A stretch of DNA of 11,393 bases from CASQEL01 sp036655975 (lineage in GTDB: Bacteria > Desulfobacterota > Desulfovibrionia > Desulfovibrionales > Desulfovibrionaceae), in assembly GCA_036655975.1 (NCBI GenBank), contig JAVVPD010000071.1, positions 1-11,393 on the forward strand. The letters are read 5' to 3'. The position numbers were made by a program, and so were the translations under genes. The notes beneath the pieces were generated by a model. It made no database searches, was not told where the DNA came from, and saw nothing but the letters and a program-made list of their open reading frames with translations. This document shows positions 1 to 6,434 of this stretch, piece by piece. Numbering within the stretch: position 1 is the first letter of the stretch; each line of letters opens with the position of its first letter.

Positions 1-768
1 AATTCCCACATGGAAACCGCCCATACTGCGCGGCTTGCGGGGGCTGACCGTGCTGATGTGGTTCATTTTTCCGATATTGTGACATCAAAGGTGCGCCTTG
101 CTGATTATCATTTTCTGGTATTTCCCGGAGGCTTCCTTGACGGCGACGACTTGGGCGCAGCCCATGCAGCAAGTATGCGCTGGCGCCATATGAAGGACAG
201 TGAAGGAACCGCCCTACTCCAAAGCCTGACCGCTTTTTTAGACGCGGGCAAGGTTGTGCTGGGTATTTGCAACGGTTTTCAATTACTGGTGAAGCTGGGC
301 GTTTTGCCTGCGCTGGACGGGCAACGTTTTGAACGCCAGGTTTCCCTCGGGCACAACGACTCCGCCCGTTACGAAGACCGCTGGGTGCATCTTGGTGTCA
401 ATCCCCACAGCCCGTGCATTTTTACCAAGGGCCTTACCAAGCTGTATATTCCTGTACGCCACGGCGAAGGCAAAATAGTGCCCCGCGATGCCGCGTGTTT
501 GCAAAAATTGCAAGACAACCATTTGATCGCCCTGCAATATCTTGACCCTACCACGGGGGAACCCACCCAAGAGTACCCCGCCAATCCCAATGGCTCCCCT
601 CTTGGTATTGCGGGCTTAACCGACCCTAGCGGTCGTGTGCTCGGTCTTATGCCCCACCCAGAAGCCTTCCACCACGCTACCAACCACCCTGCATGGACTC
701 GGGGGGAAGTAGATATGCCCGGAACAATGTTATTTGTGAATGCCATCCGCTACTTACGTGAAGGCTAA
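1..768 (+). CDS. purQ: Phosphoribosylformylglycinamidine synthase, glutaminase subunit PurQ (5'-partial)
   Basis: PurQ is the class I glutamine amidotransferase subunit that supplies ammonia for the fourth step of de novo purine synthesis, FGAR to FGAM, in the cytoplasm. Visible motifs, numbered from the ATG at 10, are PGGFLDGDDLG (39-49), the nucleophile elbow GICNGFQ with catalytic Cys87 (codon 268-270), and MPHPEA with the likely His216/Glu218 of the triad. The frame stays open from base 1 (Asn-Ser-His before the ATG). The family normally has a short strand ending in a GTN motif just before the METAH-like segment, so ATG10 is probably internal and roughly 10-15 residues lie outside the window. 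The stop is TAA at 766-768. No terminator follows directly; the first candidate is 160 bases downstream. The family assignment is firm; the start is unknown. Confidence 0.93.
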   Translation, partial: NSHMETAHTARLAGADRADVVHFSDIVTSKVRLADYHFLVFPGGFLDGDDLGAAHAASMRWRHMKDSEGTALLQSLTAFLDAGKVVLGICNGFQLLVKLGVLPALDGQRFERQVSLGHNDSARYEDRWVHLGVNPHSPCIFTKGLTKLYIPVRHGEGKIVPRDAACLQKLQDNHLIALQYLDPTTGEPTQEYPANPNGSPLGIAGLTDPSGRVLGLMPHPEAFHHATNHPAWTRGEVDMPGTMLFVNAIRYLREG

Positions 769-807
769 GATATTTTTACCCATAAAATACTTGACAAAAA
801 GATAATA

Positions 808-837
808 TTGGATCATTCAGTCTAATTACCGTATATA
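808..837 (+). promoter_or_regulatory. Candidate sigma70-type promoter upstream of the Nif3-like gene
   Basis: TTGGAT (808-813) is followed after 18 bases by TATATA (832-837) in a very AT-rich stretch. This would start transcription near 845, at the 5' edge of the nested inverted repeat at 842-900, giving a leader of about 140 bases for the gene at 986. A perfect TTGACA sits slightly upstream at 791-796 but has no acceptable -10 at normal spacing. The match is moderate and is not experimental evidence. Confidence 0.35.
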
Positions 838-841
838 TTTT

Positions 842-900
842 TTGTACCTTATCACTGAGAGAAACATTGGTATCAGGTCACTCAGTCTTCGCATGTACAA
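842..900 (+). other. Nested inverted repeats in the leader (possible structured RNA)
   Basis: Two nested pairs of perfect 6-base arms occur here. The outer pair is TTGTAC (842-847) with GTACAA (895-900), and the inner pair is ACTGAG (854-859) with CTCAGT (881-886). As RNA this gives a two-tier stem-loop with an asymmetric internal loop and a 21-base apical loop. The short direct repeat TATCA (850-854 and 871-875) also lies inside. No known riboswitch class was recognised. Because the arms are short and the region is AT-rich, the pairing could be accidental. Confidence 0.3.
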
Positions 901-930
901 CTAGTAGATCTTGTATAGCTCATCTAGAAA

Positions 931-973
931 GTGCCCCCAATCTGTCTTTGGCAGGGGGGCGTTTTCTTTTTTT
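931..973 (+). terminator. Intrinsic terminator between purQ and the Nif3-like gene
   Basis: GCCCCC (933-938) can pair with GGGGGC (955-960), with CCAA/TTGG as an alternative inner pairing, and the stem is followed by a T-rich tract (962-973). It may end the purQ transcript. It lies immediately before the ATG at 986, so a transcript started in the leader would have to read through it, which leaves open an attenuation role. Confidence 0.6.
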
Positions 974-985
974 GGATAAAATAGC

Positions 986-1774
986 ATGAAAGATACTGAT
1001 TTAATTGGTGTTATTGAAAATATCGCTCCATTATATGCTGCGGCAAGTTGGGATTCATCGGGCATGCAGGTGGCAGCAGTCCGCGACGAGATCCGGCATG
1101 TTGCTCTCTGTCTTGACCCTACGCCCGCTTCCGTAAGCAGTGCATTAGCACAAGGTGCCGACTTTATTTGTAGCCATCATCCTTTATTGTTGCATCCTCG
1201 GCTGCCCGCTCACCGAGATGCGTACCACAAAGTTTTGTCCCTGTTGCTCCAGCATGACGTAGCTCTCTACGCCGCCCACACCTCGCTGGATGTCAATCCA
1301 GACGGCCCAGCTGGCTGGTTGAGCCGTAGCCTACAGCTACAGGAGGCCCAAGTCATTGAGCCTACGGGCACGCAGAATGGCAGGCCTCTCGGTTTTGGGC
1401 TGGTGGGAAACATGGCCGAAGCATTGTCTCTGGAAGCGCTCACTCGGCGGCTCGGGAAACATATTCCGATGGAAAATGTCAGTGTCTGCGGCCCTGTGCC
1501 CGCGCATATTCGCCGGATTGCCTATTGCACCGGATCGGGCTCTTCCCTGCTGCCGGCGGTGACAGCCAGCCATGCGGATATATATATTACGGGTGATGTC
1601 AAATACCACACTGCCCTAGAAACGACGACCTGCATTCTTGATGTGGGCCATCACAGTCTTGAAGAAGAAATGATGCGCCACATGAGCGACTTGCTCAGGC
1701 AAAGTCTGCCCCACTTGACCGTAACTTTTGTATCTTCTGTTTCACCCTTGCGTGTTCTTATTCAACAATGCTGA
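986..1774 (+). CDS. Nif3-like dinuclear metal centre protein (YbgI/YqfO family)
   Basis: This is a 262-residue cytoplasmic protein of the Nif3/GTP cyclohydrolase I type 2-like family. Members form toroidal hexamers with a two-metal site in each subunit, and their true reaction is poorly established. The expected ligands are present: CSHHPL with His64/His65, AAHTSLDV with His98 and Asp102, and the C-terminal GHHSLEEE with His222 and Glu226. The GDVKYH segment (203-208) is also typical. The length fits the short, YbgI-like form without the extra PII-like insert of longer members. The ATG at 986 has only a weak ribosome site (GGA at 974-976) and begins 12 bases after the T-run of the terminator. 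The next gene, a coiled-coil/zinc-ribbon protein, starts 51 bases downstream; this pair recurs in several bacterial groups. The family call is firm, the biochemical function is not. Confidence 0.9.
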   Translation: MKDTDLIGVIENIAPLYAAASWDSSGMQVAAVRDEIRHVALCLDPTPASVSSALAQGADFICSHHPLLLHPRLPAHRDAYHKVLSLLLQHDVALYAAHTSLDVNPDGPAGWLSRSLQLQEAQVIEPTGTQNGRPLGFGLVGNMAEALSLEALTRRLGKHIPMENVSVCGPVPAHIRRIAYCTGSGSSLLPAVTASHADIYITGDVKYHTALETTTCILDVGHHSLEEEMMRHMSDLLRQSLPHLTVTFVSSVSPLRVLIQQC

Positions 1775-1788
1775 TCCATTGGAACAGT

Positions 1789-1797
1789 TGCTATAAC
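1789..1797 (+). promoter_or_regulatory. Candidate extended -10 element before the zinc-ribbon gene
   Basis: TGCTATAAC matches the extended -10 form TGnTATAAT at all but the last base. It lies 29 bases before the ATG at 1826. The -35 region (around 1768-1774) overlaps the stop of the previous gene and is poor, as extended -10 promoters allow. It could supply transcripts for the zinc-ribbon gene and perhaps for rnpB. Confidence 0.3.
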
Positions 1798-1825
1798 CCG
1801 CCCATAGCGGAAGGAGTTTTCTATA

Positions 1826-2593
1826 ATGAGCCGTTATCTTAAACAAATTGAACAACTCGTTGACCTGCAAAAAGTTGACGATGCTATTCACGCCGTCAAC
1901 ACGGAACTGAAAAAGGCCCCTTTGGAACTGGAAAACCTCGAGCAGCGCTTTAGCTCTAGTGAAGAACAACGCAATAAGGTGATGGACAAACTCACGCATA
2001 TTCAGGAACAGCAAAAACGCCTGAATGGCGAAATTGATGACGATTCCGTGCGTATCAAAAAAAGTAAGAGCAAGCTCATGCAAGTGGGCAATACGCGCGA
2101 ATATCACGCCATGATGCGCGAAATGGACAGCATGGAAAAGCTGAACCGCACCCGTGAAGAAGAAAAACTGGCCTTGCTCGAAGAATTGCAATTGCAAACA
2201 GACAGTATGGCGGAAATTGATTTGACCTATACCGCGCTTAAAGCAGAGCTTGAAGTTAAACGTGAAGGTCTGCAAGAACGCATAGATATCGCCAAAGCTA
2301 AGTTGGAAAACTTGGAAAAAGTGCGTGCCACAACCGCCGCAGGCGTACCTCAGCCCGTGTTCACCCGCTATGAATTTATCCGCCGCCGTTTGGAACACCC
2401 GGTAATCGTGCCCGTAGACGCGGGCATCTGCTCCGGTTGCCATATTGCTATTCCGCCGCAATCCTTTATTGAATTACAACGTGGTAAGCAGATTTTGAGC
2501 TGCCCCAATTGCCAGCGCCTGATTTATTGGTGTCAGCACTTCAGCGCCCCAGTGGACGAAAGCGCTGCCGCACCGGTACCGCTGGTAGATTAA
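1826..2593 (+). CDS. Coiled-coil C4-type zinc-ribbon protein (CT398 / HP0958-FlgZ-like)
   Basis: This is a 255-residue protein with two parts. Residues 1 to about 170 are highly charged, with repeated Glu/Lys/Leu spacing typical of a long antiparallel coiled coil; the segment NTREYHAMMREMD (89-101) matches the conserved turn region of this family. Residues 202-229 form a zinc ribbon, with Cys202/Cys205 (CSGC) and Cys226/Cys229 (CPNC), followed by RLIYW. About 20 alanine/proline-rich residues end the protein. It has no signal peptide or membrane segment. In Helicobacter pylori the relative HP0958 (FlgZ) binds RpoN and is needed for flagellum production; other relatives are of unknown role. The start is well supported: AAGGAG at 1811-1816 sits nine bases before the ATG. 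rnpB begins 11 bases after the stop. The architecture is clear; a role in motility here is inference, though FapA lies downstream. Confidence 0.9.
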   Translation: MSRYLKQIEQLVDLQKVDDAIHAVNTELKKAPLELENLEQRFSSSEEQRNKVMDKLTHIQEQQKRLNGEIDDDSVRIKKSKSKLMQVGNTREYHAMMREMDSMEKLNRTREEEKLALLEELQLQTDSMAEIDLTYTALKAELEVKREGLQERIDIAKAKLENLEKVRATTAAGVPQPVFTRYEFIRRRLEHPVIVPVDAGICSGCHIAIPPQSFIELQRGKQILSCPNCQRLIYWCQHFSAPVDESAAAPVPLVD

Positions 2594-2604
2594 TACACGT
2601 ATAC

Positions 2605-2966
2605 CGAGAGTCGGATAAGCCACCGCTGCGGGACAGTGTTCCGGGGAGGAAAGTCCGGGCTTCACAGGGCAAAACGCTGGGTAACACCCAGGAGGGGCGA
2701 CCCTTGGATAGCGCCACAGAAAGTAAACCGCCACAAAACACTTGTTTTTGTGGTAAGGGTGAAACGGTAAGGTAAGAGCTTACCAGTTGTTGCGGTGACG
2801 CAGCAAGCTAGGCAAACCCCGTTTGAAGCAAGACCAAATAGGAAAGGCGGCCGGCCCGGTCAAGCCTTTCGGGTAGGTTGCTTGAGGGTGTGAGTAATCG
2901 CACTCCTAGAGGAATGGTGGCTACCGCGCTTGCGCGGCACAAAACCCGGCTTATTTCCGACTCTCG
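2605..2966 (+). ncRNA. rnpB: RNase P RNA (type A)
   Basis: This is the catalytic RNA that trims the 5' leader of precursor tRNAs, working with the RnpA protein. The ends are set by helix P1, a perfect 11-bp pairing of CGAGAGTCGGA (2605-2615) with TCCGACTCTCG (2956-2966). The hallmark GAGGAAAGTCCGGGC (2646-2660) and the 3' conserved ACAAAACCCGGCTTA block (about 2939-2953) supply the P4 region. GGGTGAAACGGTAAGGTAAGAGC (about 2757-2779) is the P10/P11 region, and the GGTAG near 2873 fits the L15 site that binds the tRNA CCA end. The GACCAAATAGGAAAG and AGAGGAATGG blocks are also present. The length of about 362 bases is usual for type A. It lies between two co-directional protein genes, 11 bases after one and 21 bases before the next. 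Exact mature ends are assumed from P1. Confidence 0.96.
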
Positions 2967-2973
2967 TTTTTTT
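2956..2973 (+). terminator. T7 tract directly after rnpB helix P1
   Basis: The 3' strand of P1 (2956-2966) is followed at once by seven T residues (2967-2973). The long-range P1 helix plus this tract resembles an intrinsic terminator whose loop is the whole RNase P RNA. No separate local GC-rich hairpin stands before the T-run. It could instead mark a processing end. The ribosome site of ispDF begins only six bases later, so complete termination here would leave ispDF in need of its own promoter. Confidence 0.35.
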
Positions 2974-2987
2974 GTACTGAAGGCACT

Positions 2988-4241
2988 ATGCACACACAAG
3001 ATCCTCACGATCTCCTGACCTTTTGGGGCATTATTCTGGCTGCCGGATCGGGTACCCGCCTGACGGCAAGCCTCCCCCCAGACACGGCACCAACTCCTAA
3101 ACAATTTCTTCCGTATCACAATGCCCCTCTGTATTGGCACTCCGCCCTGACCATGGGGCGGGTACCGCGCATAGCTGGCCTTGTTTTTGTTTTTCCTGCC
3201 GCATGGCTTGCTGGCGAGCAGGAGCGCCTCCGCAAGCTCGATCGTCACCGTGTCTTGGGTGTGCCCTATTTCACCGTAGCGGGCGGCCCGCGTCGTCAGG
3301 ATTCTGTGTATAATGCGCTCACGTTTTTGAAGGAGCAACAGCCCGCATGTCAGGCGGTATTGGTTCATGACAGTGCCCGCCCCTTTGTTTCAGCCCGGCT
3401 GATTCAAAACTTGTGCGCGGCTTTGAATCAACCGGAAAGGCCCTATGCCGGTATCATTCCCGCCTTGCCCGTCACCGACACCGTTAAGATTGTGCAAGAC
3501 GATAGGGTTATCTCCACCCCTGACCGCAGCACCTTACGGGCTGTGCAAACGCCTCAGGCCTTCTTTTTTTCCTCTCTGTATCAAGCCCATGCTCAAGCCC
3601 GCGCTGAGGCGTGGGCCGTCACCGACGATTCCAGCCTCATGGAATTGTGCCACTTGCCCGTAGGCATTGTGACCGGCGATGCGGAAAATCAAAAACTTAC
3701 TCATCCTGAAGACTTGACCATGCTGCACAAAAACACCGTGCCTTCGTGCCCTCGCACGGGCTTTGGCTATGATGTCCACCGCTATGGCGTGGGGCGCCCC
3801 ATGCTTCTGGGGGGTATACTAATACCCAACGCACCGGAAATAATCGCACATTCAGATGGCGATGTGGTCTTACACGCCTTAATGGACGCCCTGCTGGCTT
3901 GCGCCTGTCTCGGGGATATCGGCCAGCATTTCCCCGATACTGCGCCAGCCTATGAAAACATTTCTTCCGCCGTTCTGCTAGATGACGTTTTGCAAAAAAT
4001 CCGCATAGCCGGTGTGCGCCCCGTACATGTGGACATAACCATCATTGCCCAAATCCCTAAGGTCAGCCCACAACGCGAAACTATTCGCCGTAATGTTGCC
4101 CGTCTCATGGGTTTAGATCAGCATTGCGTAAATATTAAAGCTACCACCGAAGAAGGCTTGGGCTTCACCGGCGCAAAAGAAGGCATTAAGGCCGTGGCGC
4201 TGGTCACGGCACTGCACACTCCAGAGGTAAACTGTGCATAA
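2988..4241 (+). CDS. ispDF: Bifunctional IspDF: MEP cytidylyltransferase / MECDP synthase
   Basis: This 417-residue fusion carries two steps of the MEP isoprenoid pathway. The N-terminal IspD domain (about 14-250) makes CDP-methylerythritol from MEP and CTP. It shows ILAAGSGTRL (16-25), PKQF (37-40), HDSARPF (127-133) and TPQAF (188-192). The C-terminal IspF domain (about 256-412) cyclises the phosphorylated product to MECDP. It shows FGYDVHRY with metal ligands Asp262 and His264, AHSDGDVVLHALMDAL with His296, FPDT (315-318) and ATTEEGLGFTG (385-395). Both domains look complete and active. IspE, which catalyses the step between them, is not in the window. The ATG follows GAAGGC (2979-2984). 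IspDF fusions are known in several proteobacterial groups. The stop overlaps the GTG start of the next gene by eight bases, so the two are probably translationally coupled. Confidence 0.96.
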   Translation: MHTQDPHDLLTFWGIILAAGSGTRLTASLPPDTAPTPKQFLPYHNAPLYWHSALTMGRVPRIAGLVFVFPAAWLAGEQERLRKLDRHRVLGVPYFTVAGGPRRQDSVYNALTFLKEQQPACQAVLVHDSARPFVSARLIQNLCAALNQPERPYAGIIPALPVTDTVKIVQDDRVISTPDRSTLRAVQTPQAFFFSSLYQAHAQARAEAWAVTDDSSLMELCHLPVGIVTGDAENQKLTHPEDLTMLHKNTVPSCPRTGFGYDVHRYGVGRPMLLGGILIPNAPEIIAHSDGDVVLHALMDALLACACLGDIGQHFPDTAPAYENISSAVLLDDVLQKIRIAGVRPVHVDITIIAQIPKVSPQRETIRRNVARLMGLDQHCVNIKATTEEGLGFTGAKEGIKAVALVTALHTPEVNCA

Positions 4242-5973
4242 CAATTCCGACATCGGCGAGGGTCTAGAACGCCCTTGGCTTAAGCACTACCAAGAGGGGG
4301 TTCCCCCCACAATCAGTCCCTTTGAAAAACCTTTGTTCAGCTTTCTGGATGAAGCTGCGGCCCGCTATCCCCACCGTCCGGCCTTTATTTTTCAAAATAC
4401 CCGCTTAAACTATGCAGAATTACAGATTCAAGCCGAAAAACTTGCTGCCGCACTCCGCCTGTTAGGGGTTAACACAGGAGATCGCGTGGCGATCATGTTG
4501 CCCAACCTGCCCCAAACTATCATTGCCTTCTGGGCAGTGCTTAAGGCGGGGGGCGTGGTGGTGATGACCAATCCCCTATATATGGAAACAGAAATTTTGC
4601 ACCATATGAATGATTCGGGGGCAAAACATCTTATCTTGCTGGATCTGCTCTGGCCTAAGATAGCTCCCCTGCGGGCGCGTTTGGATGTTCAAAAATATAT
4701 CGTTACCAACATTGCCGATGCGCTGCGTTTTCCCCTCAATTGGCTCTATACTTTTAAGTCTAAACGGGAAAACCTGCACAATCATCACGAACACACATTT
4801 TCCAAGCTTACAGAAAATGATGAAGGCATTGTATTGTGGAAAAATTTGTTTAACGTGCCCCGCTTCTCCAGCCCTTATGCAAAAATGGGTGATGTATTGG
4901 CCCTGATCCAATACACGGGGGGCACCACCGGCCTGCCCAAGGGGGTTATGCTCACCCACGGAAATTTGGGAACCAATGCTCTGCAAATTATCACCGCCCT
5001 CAAAAAATCAGCGGAAGAAAAACATTCCTTTGTGGCCTTACTCCCCTATTTTCATGTGTATGGTTTGAGCACTGGCCTGATTATTCCCGCTCTTCTGGCG
5101 GCAACGGTGCTGCCCACGCCCCGGTATGTGCCTCAGGATATTTTAAAACTGATTAAAAAATTTCGCCCTACTATTTTCCCAGGGGCCCCCGCCGTGTATA
5201 TTTCGCTCATGCAGCAAAAAAAATTGGATTCCTACCACCTTGATTGCATTGAATTGTGCGTGTCCGGCTCGGCCCCGCTTTCCGTCGAACATTTTCGCAA
5301 ATTTCAGGAAATTACTGGTGCCGCCATTGTAGAAGGCTATGGTCTCACGGAAGCCTCGCCCATCACGCATATCAATCCCTTACAGACGACGCTGCAAAAA
5401 ATTTCGTCTATTGGCATCCCCCTACCCGGCACTGATGCCCGTATTGTGGACATGGAGGGTGGATCGTTGGATGTCGCCCCCGGCAAATTGGGCGAATTGA
5501 TAATTCGCGGGCCCCAAATTATGCAAGGCTACCTCAACCATCCTGACGAAAGTGCCAGCGCCTTACGTAATGGCTGGTTGTATACGGGAGATCTTGCCAC
5601 TATGGATGAAAATGGTTATTTCTATATCGTTGATCGCAAAAAAGACATGGTTATCGTGGCGGGGTATAATGTTTACCCCCGTGAAGTGGATGAAGTGCTC
5701 CTTGAACATCCCAAAATTCAGGAAGCCGTCACTGTTGGCATTACAGATTCTACGCGCGGGGAAACCCTAAAAGCTTTTGTGGTCTTACATGAAGGTGAGA
5801 GCATGACCCGCGCGGAGGTTACGGCATGGTGTCGCGCAAAACTGGCTGCGTACAAATTACCACGGCAGGTTGAATTCAGGGAAAGCCTCCCTAAAACTGT
5901 TGTGGGCAAAGTGTTGCGGCGTATATTGCGTGCAGAAGAAGATTTACACACGGAACAACAGACAACGCGCTAA
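4234..5973 (+). CDS. fadD: Long-chain fatty-acid--CoA ligase (AMP-forming, FadD-like)
   Basis: This is a 579-residue ANL-superfamily enzyme that activates a fatty acid with ATP and joins it to coenzyme A through an acyl-adenylate, probably at the inner face of the membrane. The core motifs are intact: the P-loop YTGGTTGLPKG (227-237), GYGLTEASP (368-376), YTGDLATMDENGY (450-462), the hinge region DRKKDMV, the GYNVYPREVDE segment (477-487), and PKTVVGK with the catalytic Lys559. The length is close to E. coli FadD (about 560). The start is GTG at 4234, inside the end of ispDF, with CAGAGG at 4222-4227 as ribosome site. Chain-length preference cannot be read from the sequence; the FadD subtype is inferred from overall similarity, and a related acyl-CoA or acyl-ACP synthetase cannot be excluded. 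The STAS gene follows after 23 bases. Confidence 0.92.
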   Translation: MHNNSDIGEGLERPWLKHYQEGVPPTISPFEKPLFSFLDEAAARYPHRPAFIFQNTRLNYAELQIQAEKLAAALRLLGVNTGDRVAIMLPNLPQTIIAFWAVLKAGGVVVMTNPLYMETEILHHMNDSGAKHLILLDLLWPKIAPLRARLDVQKYIVTNIADALRFPLNWLYTFKSKRENLHNHHEHTFSKLTENDEGIVLWKNLFNVPRFSSPYAKMGDVLALIQYTGGTTGLPKGVMLTHGNLGTNALQIITALKKSAEEKHSFVALLPYFHVYGLSTGLIIPALLAATVLPTPRYVPQDILKLIKKFRPTIFPGAPAVYISLMQQKKLDSYHLDCIELCVSGSAPLSVEHFRKFQEITGAAIVEGYGLTEASPITHINPLQTTLQKISSIGIPLPGTDARIVDMEGGSLDVAPGKLGELIIRGPQIMQGYLNHPDESASALRNGWLYTGDLATMDENGYFYIVDRKKDMVIVAGYNVYPREVDEVLLEHPKIQEAVTVGITDSTRGETLKAFVVLHEGESMTRAEVTAWCRAKLAAYKLPRQVEFRESLPKTVVGKVLRRILRAEEDLHTEQQTTR

Positions 5974-5996
5974 TTTTTTTACCGTACAGGACAGCT

Positions 5997-6341
5997 ATGT
6001 TCGAACTAAAAATTGAACGCTACAGCACCATTACTCTCGTTCATCTGCTGGGTGAAATGCTTCTTGACGATGCGGTGGACTTGCGCGCTCAATTGGAACA
6101 GATCATAAAAACAACTAATGCTAAAGATATTGCGCTGGATCTATGCTCGGTTCAACGAGTCAACAATTCAGGATTAGGCGCATTGGTAGGCGCGGGGGCT
6201 ACGGCGCGGACGAAAGACAAAAGACTCATGCTCTACCGTCCCTCAGGGGCTGTACTGCAATGTCTTGAACAGGCAGATATCTTAGGTTTTTTCCCTTTAT
6301 TGGAAGATGAGGAAGATTTATTGGCCCGTTTATCCCGTTAG
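5997..6341 (+). CDS. STAS-domain protein (anti-sigma factor antagonist-like)
   Basis: This is a 114-residue single-domain protein of the SpoIIAA/RsbV type. The opening strands (FELKIERYSTITLVHLLGE) and IALDLCSVQRVNNSGLGALV (45-64) match the fold. Ser58 in NNSGLG occupies the place of the phosphorylated serine of SpoIIAA, where the usual preceding residues are Asp-Ser; here they are Asn-Asn. Such proteins bind an anti-sigma kinase or another switch partner when unphosphorylated. No HPr-type or RsbW-type kinase gene, and no PP2C phosphatase, is present in the window, so the partner must be elsewhere or the domain has another scaffolding job. The ribosome site is AGGA at 5988-5991, five bases before the ATG. 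It lies between the CoA ligase and the FapA gene and is probably cotranscribed. Family call good, function open. Confidence 0.88.
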   Translation: MFELKIERYSTITLVHLLGEMLLDDAVDLRAQLEQIIKTTNAKDIALDLCSVQRVNNSGLGALVGAGATARTKDKRLMLYRPSGAVLQCLEQADILGFFPLLEDEEDLLARLSR

Positions 6342-6422
6342 TATTGCGCCTTGGAAATTCATATTCAAAAAAAGCGCACGCGAGCGGGTAGTACGCGCCA
6401 TCATACTAGATACTTTTGCCCC

Positions 6423-6427
6423 AAGGA
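6423..6427 (+). promoter_or_regulatory. Shine-Dalgarno that selects a TTG start for fapA
   Basis: AAGGA at 6423-6427 lies seven bases before TTG at 6435. The only earlier in-frame start, TTG at 6351, has no purine-rich site in range. This favours 6435 as the true start. Confidence 0.6.
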
Positions 6428-6434
6428 ACAGCAC

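Noticed and set aside
791..796. Perfect TTGACA as the main -35 of the Nif3-like gene
   Set aside because: At 16-18 bases spacing there is no reasonable -10 (CATTCA at 17). The nearby TTGGAT/TATATA pair is better.
854..860. CTGAGA-like sequence as a thiamine pyrophosphate riboswitch
   Set aside because: The rest of the TPP consensus is missing, and the downstream gene has no thiamine link.
1742..2461. A 239-residue minus-strand frame, rich in Phe, opposite the zinc-ribbon gene
   Set aside because: It is a shadow of the coiled-coil gene: Glu/Lys/Gln-rich codons read as Phe/Leu on the other strand. The plus-strand protein has a recognisable family, zinc-ribbon cysteines and a good ribosome site.
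2509..2775. An 88-residue plus-strand frame running from the zinc-ribbon gene into rnpB
   Set aside because: More than half of it is RNase P RNA sequence, and it overlaps a real gene in another frame.
2808..3368. A 186-residue minus-strand frame covering the end of rnpB and the start of ispDF
   Set aside because: It crosses a structural RNA and a well-conserved gene on the other strand, and the translation shows no recognisable domain.
5974..5980. T7 run after the CoA ligase stop as a terminator
   Set aside because: No stem precedes it, and the next gene with its ribosome site follows within 23 bases.
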